Below are positions 63,931-64,000 of a stretch of 64,000 nt of DNA, piece after piece. The notes under the pieces were generated by a model, which was not told the DNA's origin, ran no database searches, and saw only the letters and a program-made list of their open reading frames with translations. The position numbers and the translations under genes were made by a program. Source of the DNA: Magnetospirillum sulfuroxidans (GTDB lineage: Bacteria > Pseudomonadota > Alphaproteobacteria > Rhodospirillales > Magnetospirillaceae); assembly GCF_018224925.1 (NCBI RefSeq), contig NZ_JAGTUF010000013.1:52450-116449 (forward strand), in the 5' to 3' direction. Positions within the stretch are counted from its first letter, which is position 1. Each line of letters opens with the position of its first letter.

Positions 63931-64000
63931 AGGCTGCGGAAAAACCCTTTCATCTGAGGCTGCATCGTGATTCGCTTCTCCTGCTGAGTTCGGAGGGGGG
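63931..64000. mobile_element. Possible insertion-sequence end at the window edge
   Basis: The last 70 bases contain AGGCTGCGGAAAAACCC followed by CATCTGAGGCTGCATCGTG, which resembles terminal sequences of transposons I recall from Rhodospirillaceae genomes. No transposase or second inverted repeat is visible because the window ends. The call rests on remembered similarity only. Confidence 0.35.

Noticed and set aside
1..64000. tRNA, rRNA and magnetosome island genes
   Set aside because: No cloverleaf-like or rRNA sequences were noticed in the short intergenic gaps, and no mam or mms-type proteins occur; the Magnetospirillum-like origin is inferred from gene order only.

Overview
The window is high-GC chromosomal DNA from an alphaproteobacterium, most likely a Rhodospirillaceae member close to Magnetospirillum. 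This rests on gene content and order: hslUV divergent from hisBH...AFE-hit; secB, fxsA, a Tim44-like gene, mltA, smr and an xre regulator in one block; a very large NAD-glutamate dehydrogenase; a DUF3576 lipoprotein; and leuS-lptE-holA. I see no magnetosome genes, rRNA, tRNA, CRISPR array or complete mobile element. Coding density is very high. No gene-free stretch exceeds 300 bases, and many neighbours overlap by the four-base ATGA/GTGA arrangement.

Layout: (1) 1-2134, cobalamin lower-ligand genes: cobT (cut by the window edge) divergent from cobS and a histidine phosphatase. (2) 2245-4297, a MoxR ATPase/VWA protein pair. (3) 4368-8764, secB and fxsA divergent from tim44-like, mltA, a membrane protein, smr and xre. 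(4) 8752-11888, an HscC-type Hsp70 coupled to a membrane J-domain-like protein. (5) 12015-14720, a Crp/Fnr regulator, a 40-residue membrane peptide and a polytopic membrane protein, preceded by a possible 34-codon ORF and a Crp-like palindrome. (6) 14805-23065, hslUV and the his genes, interrupted by a NeuB-family synthase and an MscS channel with a cyclic-nucleotide domain. (7) 23112-29737, asnB with a regulator whose receiver lacks its phospho-acceptor, ribA with a decayed RibB-like domain, an L,D-transpeptidase, a YggS protein and a ThiE-like protein. (8) 29797-32350, tandem paralogous porins. (9) 32565-35358, a TPR/glycosyltransferase protein divergent from a GT8-like transferase, then three tandem terminator-like repeats. 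(10) 35437-45011, housekeeping genes (DUF3576, leuS, lptE, holA, NAD-GDH). (11) 45068-63929, an accessory surface-glycan region.

Region 11 is the most unusual part. A gmhA-like isomerase is followed by an SxtJ/SxtK-like/carbamoyltransferase trio, two methyltransferases, a DegT-family aminotransferase, a GT2 transferase and a GMC-type oxidoreductase. These face an oppositely oriented block of a flippase-like protein, a GT-C-like membrane protein, ManC, an SDR epimerase, a WecA/WbpL-like initiating transferase and a two-domain dehydrogenase. WecB and an O-antigen ligase/polymerase-like protein follow. Together they look like a pathway for a carbamoylated, methylated, possibly amino-sugar-containing lipid-linked glycan. 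The product cannot be read from sequence. The last ~70 bases resemble the end of an insertion sequence that continues beyond the window.

All family calls come from reading the translated sequence and remembered family motifs; no database search was run.
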